NCBI GenBank assembly: GCA_003249625.1
Contig: QKII01000439.1
Span: 1 to 14,286, forward strand
DNA length: 14,286 bases
Direction of reading: 5' to 3'
Origin: Propionivibrio sp.
GTDB taxonomy: Bacteria > Pseudomonadota > Gammaproteobacteria > Burkholderiales > Rhodocyclaceae
Shown: positions 13,830 through 14,286 of the stretch, one piece after another
How positions within the stretch are numbered: the first letter of the stretch is position 1
How the letters are laid out: each line of letters opens with the position of its first letter
The notes under the pieces: model-generated
Told to the model about the DNA's origin: nothing
The model's database searches: none
What the model saw: only the letters and a program-made list of their open reading frames with translations
Program-made: the position numbers and the translations under genes

Positions 13830-14286
13830 ATGACGCAGATGACTCCGCAGGAAATCGTTCACGAACTCGACAAGCACATTGTCGGGCAGGGAAAAGCCAA
13901 GAAGGCGGTGGCCATCGCCTTGCGCAACCGCTGGCGGCGGGCGCAGGTGGCTGAGCCGCTACGCCAGGAAATCACCCCGAAGAATATCTTGATGATCGGC
14001 CCGACGGGGGTCGGCAAGACGGAGATCGCCCGGCGTCTGGCGCGCCTGGCGAATGCTCCGTTCATAAAAGTCGAGGCGACAAAATTCACCGAGGTCGGTT
14101 ACGTTGGCCGCGATGTCGAGACGATCATTCGAGACTTGGCCGAGATCGCTATAAAGAACGGTCGCGAGCAGGCCATGAAGGGGGTTCGGATGCGCGCAGA
14201 GGACGCCGCCGAAGATCGCATCCTCGACGCGTTGCTGCCGCCAGCCCGTGGTGGCTTCTACAACGAGACGCAGAGCTCCGATGAAA
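13830..14286 (+). CDS. hslU: ATP-dependent protease ATPase subunit HslU (ClpY), N-terminal part; runs off the window end
   Basis: AAA+ unfoldase that feeds substrates to HslV. The open frame from the ATG at 13830 continues to the last base (152 codons). It shows the usual N-terminus [16 protein letters not shown] (5-20), the Walker A motif GPTGVGKT (57-64), and the conserved [12 protein letters not shown] block (86-97), which contains the GYVGRD pore loop (90-95) that grips substrate. The I domain begins near residue 110. AGGA lies five bases before the start, and the alternative ATG three codons later has no better site. It is separated from hslV by a divergent/convergent gene pair, so it must have its own promoter in 13730-13829. 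Confidence 0.97.
   Translation, partial: MTQMTPQEIVHELDKHIVGQGKAKKAVAIALRNRWRRAQVAEPLRQEITPKNILMIGPTGVGKTEIARRLARLANAPFIKVEATKFTEVGYVGRDVETIIRDLAEIAIKNGREQAMKGVRMRAEDAAEDRILDALLPPARGGFYNETQSSDE

Noticed and set aside
1..14286. Search for CRISPR arrays, tRNA genes, IS ends, toxin-antitoxin pairs, defence islands or phage genes
   Set aside because: No regularly spaced direct repeats, no cloverleaf-like segments, no transposase-like frame and no small toxin/antitoxin pattern were seen; nearly all the sequence is accounted for by the listed genes.

Overview
The window looks like a piece of a betaproteobacterial chromosome, most plausibly from the order Rhodocyclales. I infer this from the GC-rich coding style, the conserved order dapF - DUF484 - xerC, the lpxL gene beside dapF, and the HslV precursor start (MEQYHG before TT). 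Nothing in the sequence fixes a genus. The coding density is very high: no gap exceeds about 200 bases. I see no tRNA, rRNA, IS element, CRISPR array or phage gene.

Left part (1-5226): a lipopolysaccharide core assembly cluster. Four genes run on the minus strand: a carbamoyltransferase of the NodU/CmcH (WapO-like) family, a GT4 glycosyltransferase, a GT9 heptosyltransferase-like enzyme, and a truncated probable glycosyltransferase that leaves the window at position 1. Stops and starts overlap or lie close together, so translational coupling is likely. Facing away from the carbamoyltransferase, across a 199-bp intergenic region, is an InaA/WaaP-type LPS kinase homologue. The carbamoyltransferase, GT4 enzyme and kinase together resemble the PA5004-PA5006 (wapH-wapO-kinase) block of Pseudomonas core biosynthesis. 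The kinase lacks the usual HRD aspartate.

Middle part (5236-10593): housekeeping genes. lpxL (lipid A late acyltransferase, minus) converges with the kinase. Divergent from it is the operon dapF (lysine/peptidoglycan precursor), a DUF484 gene and xerC (chromosome dimer resolution). msrB (methionine sulfoxide reductase, minus) converges with xerC. From the region upstream of msrB a Fur-family regulator (probably Zur) and a COG0523/CobW GTPase (zinc metallochaperone type) are read as a coupled pair. A perfect 7+7 palindrome with a third half-site overlaps a good candidate promoter there, which suggests autoregulation by zinc.

Right part (10693-14286): a 407-residue protein made of two tandem copies of a helical module plus a STAS-like module lies 9 bases before hslV. 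The partner gene hslU starts at 13830 and runs off the window end. Between hslV and hslU, on the opposite strand, sit two coupled genes: a small protein resembling the front domain of HD-GYP regulators, and an HDOD protein that keeps its HD residues. The interruption of hslVU by this signalling pair, and the tandem STAS protein in front of hslV, are the least expected parts of the window.
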